Shown one piece after another: positions 16,218 to 25,093 of a stretch of DNA of 64,000 nucleotides. The notes beneath the pieces were generated by a model that saw only the letters and a list, made by a program, of their open reading frames with translations, was not told where the DNA came from and searched no databases. The first letter of the stretch is position 1. Each line of letters begins with the position of its first letter. The stretch is from a virus: positions 1 to 64,000 of the IMG/VR virus record IMGVR_UViG_3300024999_000081, one strand, 5' to 3'. Made by a program: the position numbers and the translations under genes.

Positions 16218-16457
16218 ATGCGTAGAGATCCAAAGAAACCATATACAATAAAAGGAATATACCCATTACTCTTTTGGCATAAGTGTGATATCTGTGGAGT
16301 TGAATTTAAAAGAGAATTTGGATGGAAAATTAACTATTCTACTATATCTAGAATTATATGTTATGAATGTGCAAGATTTCATTTTGATGTAGAGAGGTTA
16401 GCTTTGACATGGGGTGAGTCAGGATGTGATAAACCTAGTATAAGAATTGGTAAATAA
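16218..16457 (+). CDS. zinc-binding small protein
   Basis: A 79-residue basic protein with C-D-I-C-G (about 24-28) and I-C-Y-E-C (about 49-53), typical paired knuckles, and a C-terminal GESGCDKP. Start behind AAAAGGAG. Confidence 0.65.
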   Translation: MRRDPKKPYTIKGIYPLLFWHKCDICGVEFKREFGWKINYSTISRIICYECARFHFDVERLALTWGESGCDKPSIRIGK

Positions 16458-16495
16458 ATGTACAGTTTTATTTGATGGAAATGAGTTGATTAATA

Positions 16496-16642
16496 ATGAT
16501 TAGAAAAACTCCATACTTATGTGAAATGTGCAAGAAGCATTTTGACGAACCAAATGTTGTTAAAGAAAAACATTGTGAATATAACGTATGCCCTCATTGT
16601 AATAGCAAGTGGATTACACAACCATGTCATTGCACAAAATAA
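16496..16642 (+). CDS. 48-residue zinc-ribbon-like protein
   Basis: ATG 16496 with only a weak site. Cysteines pair as C-E-M-C (about 9-12), C-P-H-C (about 31-34) and a final C-H-C. The spacing is right for one or two zinc ions. A longer ORF in another frame overlaps it but lacks coding character here. Confidence 0.55.
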   Translation: MIRKTPYLCEMCKKHFDEPNVVKEKHCEYNVCPHCNSKWITQPCHCTK

Positions 16643-16679
16643 TAATAATCATAACAAATGCAGTTTGAAAGGAGAATTT

Positions 16680-16943
16680 ATGCAAGAAGACATTATTTAC
16701 GTTGTCTATTTTGATGGAAAAAGATATGAAAAAGAAGGTTTAAAGATTGCTTACCTAAATAAAAGTTATGCAAAGCAAATTATTACTACTGAAGCTAAAA
16801 ATAAAGCCAAAGATAAGTATGATGAAGAAGTTACAAGTAAGGCGTTTAAATATTGGTATGAATTAACTGAGGAATTGCAAAGAGTGTTAATTAATGAAAT
16901 GAAAGAAAGATTTACAATTGTAGAATATAAACCATGTTTGTAA
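16680..16943 (+). CDS. hypothetical protein
   Basis: An 87-residue protein starting at ATG 16680, 7 bases after AAAGGAG. The frame is open further upstream (ATG 16521) but that extension overlaps the zinc protein and has no binding site. Basic alpha/beta protein; no motif. Confidence 0.6.
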   Translation: MQEDIIYVVYFDGKRYEKEGLKIAYLNKSYAKQIITTEAKNKAKDKYDEEVTSKAFKYWYELTEELQRVLINEMKERFTIVEYKPCL

Positions 16944-16973
16944 ATTTGGATGAATCATAATTAGGAGGATAGT

Positions 16974-17423
16974 ATGAATAAATTTAAAAATTGGTTACGA
17001 ATTAAACTAAGAGATTTTCTTGACATAGGAAACCTTGAATCTAATTTTAAAGATCATGAAACATTTAATAGTATCAGATTTGCAGATATTGAAAGTGATA
17101 TACATGATAAGTCTTCATATCTAAGAAAACTAATAAATAATTCTACAAACGATATTTCACATTGACAAGAATTTATAAATGTCTTACATAATACAATTGA
17201 AAATGTAGTACATATTGGTACGGATGTGGCTGTAAATCCTGATTATGGACGTAGTTGGGCAGTAGTGTGTATTGAGGGTAAATTAAATATAGTAAAGTTT
17301 GTAGATTTAGATAGAAGAGACGGAATGGAAGTTTTGAGATTCCTTAAACAATTTGAAGCAGGGAAACATTGTATAGATGCCCCTCATAAAGAATTTTTCT
17401 TAGAAGGTATTTTTAAATTTTAG
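16974..17423 (+). pseudogene. hypothetical protein interrupted by an in-frame TGA
   Basis: An ORF of 63 residues ends in TGA at 17163-17165, and the same frame then continues for 85 codons. The downstream part contains 'NPDYGRSWAVVCIEGK', 'VKFVDL' and 'EVLRFLKQFEAGKHCIDAP', a conserved module of Gram-positive phage proteins that normally follows the N-terminal helix without a break. A GTG at 17226 might allow internal restart, but it has no binding site. I read this as one gene with a nonsense mutation, unless the stop is read through. Confidence 0.65.
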
Positions 17424-17468
17424 ATAGGTTAAAATCCAAATTTTCTGGGACTTTAGAAAGGAGTAATA

Positions 17469-17657
17469 ATGAATAAAGAATATATGCCACTGTATGTAAT
17501 TTATTATCATAATGAGATATCTGGAAAGTTTGAACCTTATCAAAGCGTATGTGGAATTACAGTTTTTTACATGGATATAAAAGATGCTAAAAAACAACTA
17601 AGAAAAATAACTAATTATCCAGAGAATTATGAAATAGTTGAATATGTAGCAAAATAA
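17469..17657 (+). CDS. 62-residue hypothetical protein
   Basis: ATG 17469 behind GAAAGGAG. Small alpha/beta protein ('MPLYVIYYHNEISGKFEPY', 'DAKKQLRKI'). Last gene before the promoter/operator of the methyltransferase-helicase pair. Confidence 0.6.
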   Translation: MNKEYMPLYVIYYHNEISGKFEPYQSVCGITVFYMDIKDAKKQLRKITNYPENYEIVEYVAK

Positions 17658-17676
17658 AAGTAAAATTGAATAAAAA

Positions 17677-17723
17677 CTTGTAATTCTATAATAACTAAGA
17701 TATAATTATTGTAGAATTACAAG
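17677..17723 (+). promoter_or_regulatory. promoter embedded in a 12-bp inverted repeat
   Basis: CTTGTAATTCTA (17677-17688) and TAGAATTACAAG (17712-17723) are perfect inverted arms. TTGTAA in the left arm (17678-17683) and TATAAT (17701-17706) in the loop are 17 bases apart. A dimeric repressor bound here would block the promoter of the two large genes downstream. Confidence 0.6.
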
Positions 17724-17749
17724 ATAAGAAAAGAGATGATACTTAATAT

Positions 17750-19105
17750 ATGGGTAATAGTTTAATAGCAGAAGGTAAACTCCAGTTTTATCCAACGGAG
17801 TTAAAAGAAACATATCGTATACTTGGACTATTGGGACGAATAAGTATTGACTATGTAAAGAAAGGATATCTCAAGGAATACATATATACAAAAGAACAAT
17901 GGAATGAATTTGCAATAAAATCGTTAGATAGTAATGTATCTATAGACATAATTCTATATGATCATTGGTTATTTTCAAATCAATACGAAATGATTAAAAC
18001 ATATTGTACCTATGAGATTGGATCTAAAAATACTAATAAAGTAGTTGTCACAGATTATTTTGCTGGCGAGGGGTTGTTTCTAGATTGTATAAAGACTTTT
18101 ATTCCATTAAGCTATAATAGCAATGACTTTCTATTAATTGCTAATGAAATCGAAGAACATCGTTACAATGTTATAAAAAATAATAAAAATATTGATGAAT
18201 GCTATAATTCTTCATTTGAGGAACTCCAAATTACAAGAATAAAGAATAGTGTATCACTCATGCTTTACAACCCTCCATATGGACAAACATTAACTACTGA
18301 TAATAGTGGAAAAACAATATCAATCAGAAATGTCAAACACTACCTTCAAATGATCATAAATAGACAGATTTTATACAACCCAACATCATCAAAAGATTAT
18401 AAATCTGGATATATGATTTTTGTCATAAGAAAAGACGATTTTTTGGATAGTTTGGATTTATTATCTCAACACTTTGATATTCTTAAAAACTCAATTTACA
18501 AAACAAATCAAGAAGAATATGCTAAATTCAAGCAATATATTTTCATTGCAAAACTCAAACGTAATCCATATGACTTTTCTAAATCAATTGACGCTCTCGA
18601 TTTTCAAAAACAATATAATGATGTAAAAGAAATAATCCTATCAGAACCAGAATTTAATCTCAGACAATACAACACATATCAATCCATGAATTACCCATAC
18701 ATCGACTATGACACAGCAAAAGAAAACAATAAATATATTGAATCTCCAACTACTCATATCAGTAAAAATGATTCCATATGGAAATGGGTCAAAGGAATTA
18801 CTGAGTTGAAAGATTTAGGTGAAGAAAAATTAGTTGTTCCTAAGCCATTGAAATTAGGTGAAATTAGTAATCTTCTAGCATCTGGAATGATTAATGGAGA
18901 AATATCATTAGAAGATGGTACTGGTAGACATGTAGCAATTGGAGGTACAAAGAGTATTGAGAAGAAAGAAATAAATAAATATAAAGATGAAAATGGAGAA
19001 AGTTATACTGAAACAAAAATTATTAAAATGAGCCTTCCTTATTTAAATGTTTTATGTTCTGACAATGGTCAATTAAAAATAAAAGAATTAGGAGATAATG
19101 AATGA
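17750..19105 (+). CDS. methyltransferase-like protein (DUF6094 type)
   Basis: A 451-residue protein with a class I SAM-binding motif 'DYFAGEG' (about 101-107) and an 'NPPYGQ' tetrad (about 173-178), the N6-adenine type active-site signature. The N-terminal 'FYPTELKETYRILG' is like DUF6094 proteins. The C-terminal third (from about 340) is not part of the catalytic fold and may bind DNA or the helicase. It overlaps the SNF2 helicase gene by 4 bases (ATGA), so the two are made together. It may methylate DNA; activity is inferred from motifs. Confidence 0.7.
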   Translation: MGNSLIAEGKLQFYPTELKETYRILGLLGRISIDYVKKGYLKEYIYTKEQWNEFAIKSLDSNVSIDIILYDHWLFSNQYEMIKTYCTYEIGSKNTNKVVVTDYFAGEGLFLDCIKTFIPLSYNSNDFLLIANEIEEHRYNVIKNNKNIDECYNSSFEELQITRIKNSVSLMLYNPPYGQTLTTDNSGKTISIRNVKHYLQMIINRQILYNPTSSKDYKSGYMIFVIRKDDFLDSLDLLSQHFDILKNSIYKTNQEEYAKFKQYIFIAKLKRNPYDFSKSIDALDFQKQYNDVKEIILSEPEFNLRQYNTYQSMNYPYIDYDTAKENNKYIESPTTHISKNDSIWKWVKGITELKDLGEEKLVVPKPLKLGEISNLLASGMINGEISLEDGTGRHVAIGGTKSIEKKEINKYKDENGESYTETKIIKMSLPYLNVLCSDNGQLKIKELGDNE

Positions 19106-21681
19106 TTCCATATCTACGAGCGACAGATAAAAATACTATCAATTGCAATGCTGATTTAATTATTCTTGATAATGGAGATCCAATATTAATTTCTTTATGT
19201 GATTTGCATATCAAAAACAGAAAAATATGTTCTGATATTATCTCTCATTCATATCATATCTCATTACGTGATAGAGAAGATATATTCTTTGAACAAACAT
19301 TATATGGCAGAGAAAATCATTATAGATATAAATCTGACAGGATGGATAATGATTTAACACATACAATTATTTATAATACAAAAATAAATGATTATTGTAT
19401 TAATTGGAATAATGAAGATAAGAATGAGATTATTACTAAGTATTTAAGGAATATTCATTATTTACCTGTGACTGCTGAGATTGTAAAAATGATTTTAGAT
19501 AAAGATGAAGAAACAAATGCTAAATATAAAAGTAATTATAGTAATTATGGATGTATTAGCGAATGTACTGTTTATACTAACAATCCTTTATATACTGATT
19601 TGAAGGTTTATAAAATCAATGTAACTTATTTTAAACAGAGTTTAAATGCTTTGACATTAGAAGGATATGAGGAAGATTTTGATTGGAATGCGATTGAAGA
19701 CATAGAAGAATACATTTTCGCTTTTCTTAGTCAGATTAAGGAAAGATTGAAGCAGAATGTTAGAGTTTTGTTTGATCCTAAGAATATTAATCAGAAAATT
19801 TTTGAAGGAAAAATGAAACCATTTGAAGGTCAAGTTCCAATTATTCAAGCAGGGTTAGAAGTTTTAAAAAGAAGTAGATTTGTTTATTTGGCTTGTCAAC
19901 AAGGTTTTGGGAAAACACTCACAGCAACAAAGATTAATCACTGTCACCTGTATCAAAAGAAACAAAATTATGTTACTTTAATTATGGTTCCAGCCATCAC
20001 ACTATCTCAGTGGAAAGATGAGATTAAAAACAGCATTGGTGATAAAGTTAATATTTACATAATTAAAAAGACATCTGAATTTATCCAAATTTATAATAAG
20101 ACTCAATTACAATTTGATAAACCTACATATTTTCTTGTAGGCAAAGAAACATTCAAACTTGATGCAAAAAGAGTATCTGGTGTAAATATTAGGACAATGG
20201 AAATCAAGCATAAAAAAGAGGTTCAAAGTGGTGGATATTATAGTTATTCGCAAATCAAAGAAGTCAAAGAGAAAATTACAATCGCATGTTGCCCAGACTG
20301 TGGAAGACCTTTGCAAAATGAATTGAGAAAAAAAGAAGATGTATTCTTTACTGAAAAAGATTTTCAAGGAAATCCTAAGAAATCAAATTATAAATGTTCT
20401 AATTGTGGTGCTGTATTATGGCAATCTACATATGACAAGACAAAGAAAAGTAGTTTAATAAGATTTATTAAAACTAAGAATATTCATTTTGATTCTGTCG
20501 GGATCGACGAAGCACATCAGAACAGAAATGGAGAATCGATTATCGGTAATTCTACTAGGACATTATTTAATTATGCTAAGAAAATATTGTTGCTCAGTGG
20601 TTCCAGTAACTCAGGATATAGTTCAAGTTTCCACAGTTTATTATTGGGATTAATACCAAATAAACTCAAAGCAAATGATGTTATGGAAATGGAAAAATTT
20701 ATTAAGACTTATGGAACATTAATGGCAGTCTCTAAAAAGAAAGATGGAGAATACTATCGTTCAGGTCGTAGTGAAATTAAAGATAGCGAATTCAAGGAGA
20801 TAGAAGGCGTGAATCCAATTTGCTTCGCAAAATACTTAGTTGAGAACTACATATTTGCCACATTAGATGATCTAGGAAAGGATTTGCCGGACTTAAATGA
20901 GTTCTATGTACCAATTAGTCAAACAGATGAAATGGAACGCTTAGAGAGGCATTTATGGGGAGAGATTAAGTCAGCAAACGCTTTCAATGCTAAAATGTAC
21001 GAAGATTCTATTGTAAAACATTATATTAATAATCCTTTTGACTGGAATTCTATTCCTATTAATCGTGGTGAAGAAAGTTATAAAGAAGTTCAACCAAGAT
21101 GTATTAGTGATTGTATTTTACCTAAAGAACAAAAATTATTAGATATTGTATTGCAAGAGGTTTCTGAAGGAAGAAAATGTTGTATATATATTGATTTTAA
21201 TAACGGTGGAGAATATATGCAATCTGATACAATTGCAAAAAGAATCGAGACTTTATTGACAAAAAATAATATTAAATGTTTTACATTGAAAGCATCAACG
21301 GCAACTTATGATAGAAAGGAATTATTAGACAAGAAGAAAGATGATTTTCAGGTATTAATTACGAATGCAAAATTAGTGGAAGTGGGATTAAATCTTATAT
21401 ACTTATCCAGTTTTATAAATTTCATGCCATCTTATCATTATGAAACTGTTGCTCAGAGCAATAGACGAGGATATAGGGCCAATAGCACACTAGAAAATAG
21501 GATTTATCATCTATATTATGAAAATTCATGCGAGAATGGGATTATTAAGAGATATCAACGCAAAATGGCTGAAGCACAAGCAATTGAGGGTAAATTTGAT
21601 GCTTGTTTGGAAGACGATGAGAGTATAAGAACTGCTAGTAAGTTGGGGAAGAAAATAAGTGAAGGAGTTAATATAAAGTAA
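19102..21681 (+). CDS. SNF2-family helicase with zinc-ribbon insertion
   Basis: An 859-residue superfamily 2 ATPase. Walker A is in CQQGFGKTLTAT (about 267), motif Ia follows (VPAITLSQWKDE), the DEAH box is at about 468 (GIDEAHQN) and the C-terminal lobe has LITNAKLVEVGLNL and the arginine motif QSNRRGYR (about 790). Between lobes of the first domain a zinc ribbon is inserted (CCPDCG at about 396, CSNCG at about 432). About 230 N-terminal residues have no known domain. It probably remodels DNA-protein complexes using ATP. Pairing with a methyltransferase-like gene recalls phage and plasmid replication or defence modules. Confidence 0.85.
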   Translation: MIPYLRATDKNTINCNADLIILDNGDPILISLCDLHIKNRKICSDIISHSYHISLRDREDIFFEQTLYGRENHYRYKSDRMDNDLTHTIIYNTKINDYCINWNNEDKNEIITKYLRNIHYLPVTAEIVKMILDKDEETNAKYKSNYSNYGCISECTVYTNNPLYTDLKVYKINVTYFKQSLNALTLEGYEEDFDWNAIEDIEEYIFAFLSQIKERLKQNVRVLFDPKNINQKIFEGKMKPFEGQVPIIQAGLEVLKRSRFVYLACQQGFGKTLTATKINHCHLYQKKQNYVTLIMVPAITLSQWKDEIKNSIGDKVNIYIIKKTSEFIQIYNKTQLQFDKPTYFLVGKETFKLDAKRVSGVNIRTMEIKHKKEVQSGGYYSYSQIKEVKEKITIACCPDCGRPLQNELRKKEDVFFTEKDFQGNPKKSNYKCSNCGAVLWQSTYDKTKKSSLIRFIKTKNIHFDSVGIDEAHQNRNGESIIGNSTRTLFNYAKKILLLSGSSNSGYSSSFHSLLLGLIPNKLKANDVMEMEKFIKTYGTLMAVSKKKDGEYYRSGRSEIKDSEFKEIEGVNPICFAKYLVENYIFATLDDLGKDLPDLNEFYVPISQTDEMERLERHLWGEIKSANAFNAKMYEDSIVKHYINNPFDWNSIPINRGEESYKEVQPRCISDCILPKEQKLLDIVLQEVSEGRKCCIYIDFNNGGEYMQSDTIAKRIETLLTKNNIKCFTLKASTATYDRKELLDKKKDDFQVLITNAKLVEVGLNLIYLSSFINFMPSYHYETVAQSNRRGYRANSTLENRIYHLYYENSCENGIIKRYQRKMAEAQAIEGKFDACLEDDESIRTASKLGKKISEGVNIK

Positions 21682-21723
21682 TAAATAATATTTCTTGACA
21701 TTTATAATGGAATAATGTATTAT
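21676..21723 (+). promoter_or_regulatory. sigma-A promoter with AT-rich upstream element
   Basis: TTGACA (21695-21700), 17 bases, TATTAT (21718-21723). The 26 bases from 21676 (AAGTAATAAATAATATTTCT...) match those at 34136 with one difference, indicating a shared promoter module. Confidence 0.7.
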
Positions 21724-21766
21724 TAGTATATGAATAATAAATAAAAATAAAGGAGGGATCACACAA

Positions 21767-22060
21767 ATGAAAAAACTACTTATCACATCAATTATTCCAA
21801 TTCTAATATTATCGGGCTGTGGTGCAAAATCAAATCAAATCCAAAAACCTCAAACACAACAATCTCAAGATCAAGACGATGATGAAGAAATGGGATGGTT
21901 TGAAGATGAAGTTTTGGATCTTGATGATTGGGGCGAAAGTAAACACAAGAAAGTAAAACCTAAGACAAATACAGGCACTTCTAACGTGACAAAACCATCT
22001 GCTAATACAAAATCACCTACAGTTAAATCTAAGACTGCTACAAGCAAAAAGAAGGGTTGA
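21767..22060 (+). CDS. lipoprotein with acidic and Lys/Thr-rich regions
   Basis: A 97-residue protein; signal peptide with lipobox ILSGC (Cys at residue 18), then a Gln-rich stretch, an acidic patch (DQDDDEEMGWFEDE) and a Lys/Thr/Ser-rich C-terminus. It is anchored outside the membrane. Low complexity suggests an unfolded tail. First gene after the promoter at 21695; site AAAGGAGGG. Confidence 0.75.
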   Translation: MKKLLITSIIPILILSGCGAKSNQIQKPQTQQSQDQDDDEEMGWFEDEVLDLDDWGESKHKKVKPKTNTGTSNVTKPSANTKSPTVKSKTATSKKKG

Positions 22061-22106
22061 GAAGTAAGAAATAAATTATCTCTTTTAAATGAAAGGTGGT
22101 TAAAAA

Positions 22107-22355
22107 GTGGAAACGATTAATTTACAAGATAATCATAGAAAAGTTCTGAATAGCAAAATTACTAAAGCAATCAATTCTATACCAGATGAAACTATTCAAG
22201 AAATATTTTTAGATTATATTGCAAGCGAGATTGATAGTTTGTATTCTGAAAGTAATTTTCAAGACATTGTAGAATCTCAATTAAGAGAAATGATTAGAAA
22301 CATGTTTATTGAAAAAGGATTGCTAAAATCAACAAAAATTGAGGAGAGTATTTAA
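22107..22355 (+). CDS. helical hypothetical protein, GTG start
   Basis: An 82-residue protein from GTG 22107 behind GAAAGGTGG. Helical and acidic with a basic last helix; overall plan like the protein at 2483-2746. No motif. Confidence 0.6.
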   Translation: METINLQDNHRKVLNSKITKAINSIPDETIQEIFLDYIASEIDSLYSESNFQDIVESQLREMIRNMFIEKGLLKSTKIEESI

Positions 22356-22358
22356 TTA

Positions 22359-22655
22359 ATGAAAAAGAAAATAGAATTAACTTATCTAACCCCTTTAGAA
22401 TTTATTGCTACATATACAAGAGAAGAATTTTTTAGAGGAGAGCATGATAGTGAAAGAAAATGGTTAGAAGAGGATGCAGGAATGCCTATATTAAATATTA
22501 TTGCAAAAATTACAACTGGTAATTATGATCAGTTTATTATGAAAACTTTTGATAAATTTGCTCCAAAGGTAGGGTTTTTATATTGTGGAGAACATGATAT
22601 ATTTCATGAATATGAAAAATGCCCATTCTGTCAATTAGGGATACGAGTTGATTAA
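22359..22655 (+). CDS. hypothetical protein with C-terminal Cys knuckles
   Basis: A 98-residue protein 3 bases after the previous stop, preceded by GAGGAGAG inside that gene (coupled). The C-terminus has C-G-E-H and C-P-F-C (about 78-93), possibly a zinc site; the N-terminus is helical and aromatic. Confidence 0.6.
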   Translation: MKKKIELTYLTPLEFIATYTREEFFRGEHDSERKWLEEDAGMPILNIIAKITTGNYDQFIMKTFDKFAPKVGFLYCGEHDIFHEYEKCPFCQLGIRVD

Positions 22656-22685
22656 TAAAAATAAATATTAGGAGGAATGCATAAG

Positions 22686-22952
22686 ATGGAAGAATTAAAG
22701 TTATATAAATTTAATGATGGTGATTATGAGCATTGGATTTTAGCAAACAATCTTGTTCAGGCTATTGATTATTTTGTTCATGATTATTGTGGAGAGGATG
22801 AGTCTCAATTTGAATATGGATTTACTATTAGTTTAGTAGATGATGAAACATTAGATATTGAATTTGAGGATGAAGGGGAAAATACTTCTTGGAGAAAAAT
22901 CATGAATGAGTGTGAAGTTATACCAAATTGCATTGGAACAAATGTAGATTAA
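22686..22952 (+). CDS. hypothetical phage-type protein
   Basis: An 88-residue acidic protein. ATG 22686 lies 10 bases after TAGGAGG; the in-frame ATG 22677 is only one base from that site and is rejected. The 'KLYKFNDGDYEHWILANNL' start and 'YFVHDYCGEDES' recall small phage proteins that begin 'K.YRF.D.E..'. Function unknown. Confidence 0.65.
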   Translation: MEELKLYKFNDGDYEHWILANNLVQAIDYFVHDYCGEDESQFEYGFTISLVDDETLDIEFEDEGENTSWRKIMNECEVIPNCIGTNVD

Positions 22953-22966
22953 TTTTCATATTTTTA

Positions 22967-23022
22967 GGAAGTTGCGATTCTAAGAATCAAGTTATAGGTT
23001 GGTTTCATGGTTCGTAACTTCC
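22967..23022 (+). repeat. branched hairpin element in an intergenic gap
   Basis: GGAAGTTGCGA (22967-22977) pairs with TCGTAACTTCC (23012-23022) with one mismatch; an alternative small stem GATTC-TAA-GAATC (22976-22988) overlaps its left arm. No U tract follows. Possible RNA switch or processing site. Confidence 0.4.
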
Positions 23023-23059
23023 CATAAAAAGTCGATTTTAATGGAGTAGGAGGAGTAAA

Positions 23060-23194
23060 ATGACAACAGTTAGAGATATTCAAAAAGATATTGCAGAATT
23101 ATTAATATTCATTGCTGAATTTTATAATTTTGACGATGACGCAGGATTAACTGATATAGCATCAAGACTATATCAAATCACAGATAAAATGTAA
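23060..23194 (+). CDS. 44-residue helical peptide
   Basis: ATG 23060, 4 to 8 bases after AGGAGGAG. Two short helices with acidic centre (FDDDAG). The strong site and position between genes support translation; no family known. Confidence 0.6.
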   Translation: MTTVRDIQKDIAELLIFIAEFYNFDDDAGLTDIASRLYQITDKM

Positions 23195-23240
23195 GTATAT
23201 TAAAAATTAGTTTGATGGCAAAGAAAGAAGGGAACTAAAA

Positions 23241-23852
23241 ATGGGAATGTTTGATGCCTTTTATGGAGAAGTCCAATGTCCACATTGCAGAGATGTTCAT
23301 AAATTTGAAGAACAAACTAAACAATATGATTGTATATTAGCAGAATTTCTTATTGGCGATTATGTAGAAAAGGGTAATGCTAATTTTACATATAAATTTG
23401 AGTGGTTTTGTGAAAAAGATAGAGATAAAACATTTGATATTGGTATTGCTTTCCACAGAGGACAAATAGTTAAATTTTTAGTGAATGAAGAAATAGAAAC
23501 TGTTAATCCTGAATTATTAGATAATATTAAAGATGGTTTAGGCAGAAGGTTACTTTATGAAAAGAAATGTAGAAAAGCTGATGGTATTCCCAAAGAACAT
23601 CTTGAGTATGAATTAAACCCATTGTCAGAAGGATATAAATTTATTGCTTTTGAAGTTGAATGGGAAGTTATAAAACTTTATAGGCAGAAAGAGCATTGGA
23701 TGTTTAATGGTATGGAATATTATTATGAAATTAAATCCAAGGAGCATGGGACGAGAATCATGCATGCTTCAAAAAGATTTTGGGATAGTGGTATGGAGAT
23801 TATAACTTTCAACCATGCCAATAAATATAAGTCTCTATATTTTGATGAATAA
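23241..23852 (+). CDS. conserved phage protein, 'MGMFD' type
   Basis: A 203-residue protein behind GAAAGAAGGG. It begins MGMFDAFYGEVQCPHC, the hallmark N-terminus of a family of small phage proteins with a zinc knuckle (C-P-H-C, about 13-16; second Cys pair not obvious). The remainder is beta-rich with a helix 'ELLDNIKDGLGRRLL'. Unknown function. Confidence 0.7.
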   Translation: MGMFDAFYGEVQCPHCRDVHKFEEQTKQYDCILAEFLIGDYVEKGNANFTYKFEWFCEKDRDKTFDIGIAFHRGQIVKFLVNEEIETVNPELLDNIKDGLGRRLLYEKKCRKADGIPKEHLEYELNPLSEGYKFIAFEVEWEVIKLYRQKEHWMFNGMEYYYEIKSKEHGTRIMHASKRFWDSGMEIITFNHANKYKSLYFDE

Positions 23853-23898
23853 TCCTAGCAAAATTCCATTTTATCGTACAAATAAGGAGGAAACAATA

Positions 23899-24279
23899 AT
23901 GAAAATTGAAATACAAACTTCTCAAATAAGTGAACAGTATATTAAAGACACATTTAGCCAATATACAGAAGTATATCAAATGCCTAAACTAATTAAAGGA
24001 AGATGCATATTTCATATGTATCCTTATCAAGATACAACAAATGAAGATGGTAGTTTAGTAGGATATAATGATGCAATGTTATTCAACTTACATATTTATG
24101 ATATTGAGAATATGAATGTTTGGAAAACAAGCAATAAAGATTCACTTGATATTGATGTTCCTTGTAAAATTAGGATATTCAAAGATTTGAGTACAATGGT
24201 AGTTATTGATGGTGGAGTTGAACTACATTCATTTCAAGCATTTGAAGTCTGTAAAATAGGAAAATATGATAGAATATAA
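23899..24279 (+). CDS. hypothetical beta-rich protein
   Basis: A 126-residue protein starting at ATG 23899, 7 bases after AAGGAGGAA. The ORF is open earlier (ATG 23815) but that would overlap the previous gene and has no site. Beta-rich with 'MPKLIKGRCIFHMYPYQ' and 'FKDLSTMVVIDGGVEL'. No known domain. Confidence 0.6.
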   Translation: MKIEIQTSQISEQYIKDTFSQYTEVYQMPKLIKGRCIFHMYPYQDTTNEDGSLVGYNDAMLFNLHIYDIENMNVWKTSNKDSLDIDVPCKIRIFKDLSTMVVIDGGVELHSFQAFEVCKIGKYDRI

Positions 24280-24317
24280 AATAGTATATGAAGTGATTAG
24301 AAAGGAAGAAAACAACA

Positions 24318-24561
24318 ATGAAAATGTGGGCTTGTACTTATCAATATGAAGAAGATTATTTTCATGATTTTGCAAAAAATGATATTACATATGGAATTGA
24401 ACCTACTCAATTGCTACCAACAAAAAAAATTAGCAGAACAAATGATTGAAGATTTATTGAGTGATGATTATGTTCCTGTTGAAATTGAAATATATAGCTA
24501 TAAAGAGAAAGGTGTATTGTCTTATAGTATTGGTAGAGTGGATATGTGGGGCAGAAGATAA
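24318..24561 (+). pseudogene. hypothetical protein with a frameshift at an A8 run
   Basis: ATG 24318 behind GAAAGGAAG opens a frame (MKMWACTYQYEEDYF...) that stops early at 24446, while the adjacent frame continues as LAEQMIEDLLSDDYV...GRVDMWGRR to 24561. Both halves look coding and join in a run of eight A (24422-24429) if one A is skipped. Either a single-base insertion or programmed slippage on A-AAA-AAA would explain it. Intact product would be about 80 residues. Confidence 0.6.
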
Positions 24562-24583
24562 TGAATGGGAGGATGATGAATAA

Positions 24584-24901
24584 ATGGATATTCTAAACTT
24601 ACATACAAACGTATATGATTGTTACACCAACAAAGTAAAAGGAAATAAACTTCTTACATATGAAATGGTTCAGAAGAAACTCACCAGAAACTATCACTTA
24701 TCAAAGAAAGTAAAATTAGGTTCACAAGAATTATGCCTATATGGATGCCTTACCTTTCTAGTAAGTGAAAATTGTGTCTTATGGTTAAAGAATTACATAG
24801 GAACAGATACCTCTTGGTTTGTTAAGGATATCAAGAAGTACAACAAACTCAATGAGCAATTAGGAATTGACAATAATGCAAAAGAATTTAAACTTGACTA
24901 A
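24584..24901 (+). CDS. hypothetical protein
   Basis: A 105-residue basic protein behind GGGAGGATG. Mixed alpha/beta ('LCLYGCLTFLVSENCVLWLKNY'). No recognised motif. A promoter (-35 at 24894) overlaps its last codons. Confidence 0.6.
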   Translation: MDILNLHTNVYDCYTNKVKGNKLLTYEMVQKKLTRNYHLSKKVKLGSQELCLYGCLTFLVSENCVLWLKNYIGTDTSWFVKDIKKYNKLNEQLGIDNNAKEFKLD

Positions 24902-24922
24902 ATATGAAAATAATTATATAAT
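24894..24922 (+). promoter_or_regulatory. sigma-A promoter at a gene end
   Basis: TTGACT (24894-24899), 17 bases, TATAAT (24917-24922). Predicted transcription start is about 24929, only a few bases before or within the AGAGGA site of the next gene, so that mRNA would have almost no leader. Confidence 0.55.
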
Positions 24923-24939
24923 GAAAGAGGAATAATGAA

Positions 24940-25089
24940 TTGGCTGAAATGATATTATCATATCTTAAAAAGGAAGCAGATAAAGAAGTTATAAGAAAAG
25001 CTAAAGCAAAAGAGCAAGATATAAGAGGATACATAATTGGAAGTGTTTATAAAACACAAAAGAAGCGAAGAAAGTATATGGGGAAGTAG
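24940..25089 (+). CDS. 49-residue basic peptide, TTG start
   Basis: TTG 24940, 8 bases after AGAGGA. A very basic, helical peptide (KKEADKEVIRKAKAKEQ; ending KKRRKYMGK). Could bind nucleic acid. Lies just after the promoter at 24894. Confidence 0.5.
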   Translation: MAEMILSYLKKEADKEVIRKAKAKEQDIRGYIIGSVYKTQKKRRKYMGK

Positions 25090-25093
25090 GTGT

